Below, piece after piece: positions 60,928 to 64,000 of a stretch of DNA of 64,000 nt; the first letter of the stretch is position 1, and each line of letters begins with the position of its first letter. Origin of the DNA: Paenibacillus sp. (GTDB lineage Bacteria; Bacillota; Bacilli; Paenibacillales; NBRC-103111); NCBI GenBank assembly GCA_031180825.1, contig JAPSLM010000008.1, positions 124,001 through 188,000 on the forward strand. Reading direction: 5' to 3'. A model generated the notes under the pieces. It was not told where the DNA came from, searched no databases, and worked only from the letters and a program-made list of their open reading frames with translations. A program made the position numbers and the translations under genes.

Positions 60928-61737
60928 CTATTCGACCGCCGCGCGCTCCCGCACGTACGCCCAATGGTTCGTTGGACCGTGACCGGCGCCGATCCCGAGC
61001 GTATGCCGGATGGCAAGCGATATAAATTGCTTGGCCGTATGGGCGGCCTCCAGCAGCGTCTTCCCTTTGGCAAGCTCCGCACAGACGGCGGCGGAGAAGG
61101 TGCAGCCTGTCCCATGCGTATGGCGCGTTTCGTAACGCTCGCCCGTCAGCAGGTGAAACGCCTCGCCGTCGTACAGCACGTCGGTCGGATCGCCGCTGCG
61201 GTGTCCGCCTTTGACGACCGCTGCGCCCGCGCCGAATTCCTTGACGATGCGCCGCGCCGCCTCCTTCATATCCTCTATCGTAGTGACCGAAAGGCCCGTA
61301 ATCACTTCCGCCTCCGGGATATTGGGCGTCACAAGCGCGGCTAACGGCAGCAGCTTCTCGCGCAGCGCGTTCTGCGCATTGCCGGCGAGCAGGCTGGCTC
61401 CGCCCTTGGCGACCATCACCGGGTCGACGACAAGCCGCTTCAGCCCGTGCTTGCGTACGCATGCCGCGACCAGCTCGATAATTTCCGGCTGAGACAGCAT
61501 GCCGGTTTTGGCCGCGTCCGCTCCAAGATCGGACAGCACGGCGTCGATCTGCTTCTCGATCCCCTCCAGCGGAATATCGTAAATGCCGTGAACGCCCAGC
61601 GTGTTCTGCGCGGTGATCGCCGTAATCGCGGACATTCCGTACACGTCGAGCATTTGGAACGTTTTCAAATCCGCTTGAATCCCCGCTCCGCCTCCGCTGT
61701 CCGATCCCGCGATTGTCAATGCTTTGAATATCGTCAT
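60928..61737 (-). CDS. thiD: Hydroxymethylpyrimidine/phosphomethylpyrimidine kinase
   Basis: A 269-residue ribokinase-fold enzyme that phosphorylates HMP and HMP-P in thiamine synthesis. LTIAGSDSGGGAGIQADLKT at the N-terminus binds the pyrimidine; VTPNIPEAEVITG and the anion-hole HTHGTGCTFSAA with its catalytic cysteine region are present. GGGAGG precedes the ATG. It is divergent from tenI-thiO. Confidence 0.94.
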   Translation of the reverse strand: MTIFKALTIAGSDSGGGAGIQADLKTFQMLDVYGMSAITAITAQNTLGVHGIYDIPLEGIEKQIDAVLSDLGADAAKTGMLSQPEIIELVAACVRKHGLKRLVVDPVMVAKGGASLLAGNAQNALREKLLPLAALVTPNIPEAEVITGLSVTTIEDMKEAARRIVKEFGAGAAVVKGGHRSGDPTDVLYDGEAFHLLTGERYETRHTHGTGCTFSAAVCAELAKGKTLLEAAHTAKQFISLAIRHTLGIGAGHGPTNHWAYVRERAAVE

Positions 61738-61864
61738 GCTGCTCCAGCCTCCCGAATCGCTATACCTTCCATAAGTTTAGTCTTCTCCTTCCCTACCGTC
61801 AAGAAGCCCGGCAGGCCCGCGGTCTCCGGTTCGTGATCATTTTATGACAAGTGGGACAAACGCT

Positions 61865-61894
61865 TTGACGCCGCGGAAGCGAAAGGGGTATGAT
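61865..61894 (+). promoter_or_regulatory. Predicted promoter of tenI-thiO
   Basis: TTGACG (61865-61870) and TATGAT (61889-61894) with an 18-base spacer. No TPP riboswitch motif is visible between it and the gene. Confidence 0.5.
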
Positions 61895-61935
61895 GAAATT
61901 ACATTTCAATGGAGAAAAGGAAGGTCCGATCCCGA

Positions 61936-62580
61936 ATGTCCCGGAGAACCCATGCGCTGCATGTCATTACGACCGGCCGGCAGGAGCTGGAAGAGGTCGC
62001 AGCCATCGTGGCCCGCTGTCCGTTCGAGCTGGTGGACGCGCTGCACATCCGCGAAAAGCACCGCAGCGCCAGCGAGCTGGTGCGCTGGCACGCGCGGCTG
62101 AAGCCGCTGCTGCCGCACACGGCGGTCCTGCTGAACGACCGCCTGGACGCCGCGCTGGCCGCCCGGGCGGCCGGCGCGCAGCTTACCGGCGGCAGCTTGT
62201 CGCCGGCCGAAGCGCGTGCCATCGCTCCGCGCGGCATGACGCTCGGCTGCTCCGTGCATTCGGCCGAGGAAGCGGCCGAGGCCGGCCGGCAGGGAGCCGA
62301 CTTCGCTCTCTTCGGCCACGTGTACGCGACCGGCTCGAAGCCCGGCCTCATGCCGCGCGGCCTGGCCGGACTGGCGGAAGCCGTCGAAGCGGCGGACGTG
62401 CCTGTCCTGGCAATCGGGGGCATTGAGCCGCATCTCGTGGACGACGTCTTGTCCACCGGCGCGGCCGGCATTGCCGTGCTGTCCTCGGTGCTGCTGCACG
62501 CCGACCCTCCGGGACAAATCGCCGCATTCCGGGATGCCCTCGATCGGACGAAGCATACCCCAAGGAGAGGATTGTCATGA
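61936..62580 (+). CDS. tenI: Thiazole tautomerase TenI-like (thiamine phosphate synthase family)
   Basis: A 214-residue TIM barrel of the ThiE/TenI family. TenI marks are ELVDALHIREK, LTGGSLSPAEARA (the ThiE diphosphate-binding site altered), GCSVHS with the tautomerase histidine, and FGHVYATGSKPG. I use ATG 61936 after AAGGAAGG; ATG 61909 is an alternative. The end overlaps thiO (ATGA). TenI aromatises the thiazole carboxy phosphate. Confidence 0.85.
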   Translation: MSRRTHALHVITTGRQELEEVAAIVARCPFELVDALHIREKHRSASELVRWHARLKPLLPHTAVLLNDRLDAALAARAAGAQLTGGSLSPAEARAIAPRGMTLGCSVHSAEEAAEAGRQGADFALFGHVYATGSKPGLMPRGLAGLAEAVEAADVPVLAIGGIEPHLVDDVLSTGAAGIAVLSSVLLHADPPGQIAAFRDALDRTKHTPRRGLS

Positions 62581-63725
62581 GTACGGATTCTAGTCATGCC
62601 GGCACCAAGCCGACCGTCATCATCGTCGGAGGCGGCATTATCGGCTGCAGCGCGGCCTACGAGCTCGGCAAGGCCGGCTTTGCCTGCACGCTGATCGAGA
62701 AGGGAGCGCTGAATCAGGAAGCGTCCACCGCCGCCGCAGGGATGCTGGGGGCTCAATCCGAGACGCACCGGCCCGGCCCGTTCTACGAGCTGTGCCGTAT
62801 GAGCCAGCAGCTGTACCGCGCTTGGACGGACGAGCTGGAACAGGTTACCGGTCTTACGGCGCAATATGTCGCCGAGGGAATCCTTCGTACGGCCCTGACG
62901 GAAGAAGATGAATCCGAGCTGCGCGGCCGCTTGCCGTGGATTCGGGACGCCGAATGGCTCCGGCCCGCGGAGATGCTGAAGCTGGAGCCCGAGCTGGCCG
63001 CCGCCGTACGCGGCGGGCTGTATTTGCCGGCCGATCATCACATCCACCCGGTCTGGCTCGCCAAGACGCTGCAAGCCGCGTTGGCCAAACAAGGCTGCGC
63101 TATACACGAGTGGACGCCGGTCATCCGGCTGCTGACGGAGCCCCGTAGCGGCCGGATCCGCGGCGTCCAAACGTCGGAAGGCCCGCTGTACGCGGACCTC
63201 GTCGTGCTCGCTGCGGGCGCTTGGAGCCCGGCATTGACCGAGCCGCTCGGGCTGAGCCTGCCCATGTTCCCGGTCAAAGGCCAGTGCATTTCGCTTAAAA
63301 CCGAAGCGCCGCTCATCCGCTCCACCGTATTCGTCAAAGGCTGCTACGTCGTGCCGAAACGGGACGGCAGCTGCATTGTCGGCGCAACCCAGACGGAAGC
63401 CGGCTTCGACAAGCGGCCGACCGCCAAGTCCATCGCCGAGCTGCATGCCAAAGCGGCAGCGCTGCTGCCGCGGCTTGCGGATGCCGAATTCGTTTCCACT
63501 TGGGCGGGACTGCGTCCCGGCACGCGGGACGGCCTGCCGTTCCTCGGAACGTGGGACGCTGCGCCCGGCTTGATTTTCGCTACCGGCCATTATCGCAACG
63601 GCATTCTGCTCGCGCCGGCCACCGCGCGGATTGTCGCCGAGCTGGCGCAAGGCCGGCCGGCTTCGGCGGACCTGACGCCGTACACGCCCGCCCGGGCTGC
63701 CGCCGGTACAGCCGCGGTCCTATGA
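62577..63725 (+). CDS. thiO: Glycine oxidase ThiO
   Basis: A 382-residue FAD amine oxidase that makes dehydroglycine for thiazole synthesis. The dinucleotide motif IVGGGIIGCSAAYELGKAG is near residues 15-33; the C-terminal GLRPGTRDGLPFLG and TGHYRNGILLAP are typical of ThiO. It starts within the tenI stop. thiS and thiG are expected beyond but do not appear; the plus-strand operon ends here and meets a convergent gene. Confidence 0.92.
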   Translation: MSTDSSHAGTKPTVIIVGGGIIGCSAAYELGKAGFACTLIEKGALNQEASTAAAGMLGAQSETHRPGPFYELCRMSQQLYRAWTDELEQVTGLTAQYVAEGILRTALTEEDESELRGRLPWIRDAEWLRPAEMLKLEPELAAAVRGGLYLPADHHIHPVWLAKTLQAALAKQGCAIHEWTPVIRLLTEPRSGRIRGVQTSEGPLYADLVVLAAGAWSPALTEPLGLSLPMFPVKGQCISLKTEAPLIRSTVFVKGCYVVPKRDGSCIVGATQTEAGFDKRPTAKSIAELHAKAAALLPRLADAEFVSTWAGLRPGTRDGLPFLGTWDAAPGLIFATGHYRNGILLAPATARIVAELAQGRPASADLTPYTPARAAAGTAAVL

Positions 63726-64000
63726 TTTCATGCGGGCGAGTAGCGCCCAGCGCCGTTCGTGGCGCCGCTTGTATTTGGGGAGCCCCCGGTACAGTTCCAT
63801 CGCTTCGCGGAACGCCCGGCGGGCTTCTTCATTTTGCCCGAGTCCCCGGTACAGCAGGCCGAGCCGGTAGTACGCTTCGCAGGACGAAGAGTTGACTTCC
63901 CCGAACCGCTTCAGATACCGGATCGCCTTCTCCGGATCGCTGCCTGCGAACGCTTCGCCCAGCCGCAAATAGGGCTCGCCGTATTTTACCCGCGGGTTCA
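63720..64000 (-). CDS. Tetratricopeptide-repeat protein, 5' end outside the window
   Basis: An open minus-strand frame runs off the right edge with no start needed; the visible 92 codons contain TPR repeats (EPYLRLGEAFAGSDPEKAIRYL; CEAYYRLGLLYRGLGQNEEARRAF) and a basic tail. It overlaps the thiO stop by six bases on the opposite strand. An in-frame TTG at 63968 is unlikely to be the start. Confidence 0.75.
   Translation of the reverse strand, partial: NPRVKYGEPYLRLGEAFAGSDPEKAIRYLKRFGEVNSSSCEAYYRLGLLYRGLGQNEEARRAFREAMELYRGLPKYKRRHERRWALLARMKS

Noticed and set aside
61740-61935. TPP riboswitch upstream of the thiamine genes
   Set aside because: No CUGAGA or ACCUGA core motifs were seen on either strand between thiD and tenI.
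61899-63650. 583-codon minus-strand frame opposite tenI-thiO
   Set aside because: The plus strand encodes recognisable TenI and ThiO with coupled starts. The antisense frame is a by-product of GC-rich codons.

Overview
The window looks like a chromosomal segment of a Paenibacillaceae-type Gram-positive (Paenibacillus, Cohnella or a relative). GC content is moderately high by eye, ribosome binding sites are strong AGGAGG types, GTG/TTG starts are frequent, and almost every convergent gene end has an intrinsic terminator. The gene content fits: RacE, YtxH and DUF948 proteins, DUF1450, an LCP wall-polymer ligase, a LysM-M14 peptidoglycan peptidase, a PdaA-like deacetylase, TenI/ThiO and a bacillopeptidase-F-like protease. 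No rRNA, tRNA, CRISPR array or intact insertion sequence was seen. Genus and species cannot be fixed from the sequence alone.

Layout. 0-3 kb: ABC-2 exporter triad. 3-7.4 kb: MarR regulator with a broken hydrolase remnant, metallophosphoesterase, MFS exporter, and a heme-oxygenase-like diiron protein paired with a small unknown protein. 7.5-13.6 kb: M20 peptidase plus a PotABCD-like ABC importer, facing an IclR regulator across a tandem palindromic operator. 13.6-24.5 kb: housekeeping and membrane genes (O-methyltransferase, THUMP rRNA methylase, two CBO0543 proteins, DUF2935, MFS, phytase-like esterase, AI-2E exporter). Within this stretch a probable c-di-GMP-I riboswitch with a terminator controls a small gene of unknown function. 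24.3-37.4 kb: cell-wall and secreted enzymes (M14 peptidase, glutamate racemase, deacetylase lipoprotein, a 1787-residue subtilase), a GH4 glycosidase, BdbC and an AraC regulator. 37.4-40.7 kb: a GH15 glucoamylase translationally coupled to a glucose dehydrogenase.

41-45.3 kb is the most unusual part. It holds an XRE-LytTR fusion regulator, a methyltransferase followed by a decayed XRE regulator, and an AT-rich block with an agr-like quorum-sensing set: a polytopic protein shaped like an AgrC sensor but lacking a kinase, AgrB, and a 40-residue AgrD-like peptide with no cysteine.

45.5-64 kb: phosphodiester glycosidase, YtxH/DUF948, a short orphan transcription unit, MnmH and SelD (selenium used for tRNA selenouridine), KDPG aldolase, a repeat-rich intergenic region, a half-size flavoprotein, a lipoprotein/response-regulator/sensor-kinase operon, an LCP protein, a DUF2339-like membrane protein, a SufR-like regulator, and thiamine genes (thiD facing tenI-thiO). 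A TPR gene runs off the right edge.

Likely working links are: uptake plus cytoplasmic hydrolysis under IclR control (7.5-13.6 kb); alpha-glucan to glucose to gluconolactone (GH15-GDH); selenophosphate supply to tRNA modification (SelD-MnmH); thiazole and pyrimidine branches of thiamine synthesis; and peptide signalling around 41-45 kb.
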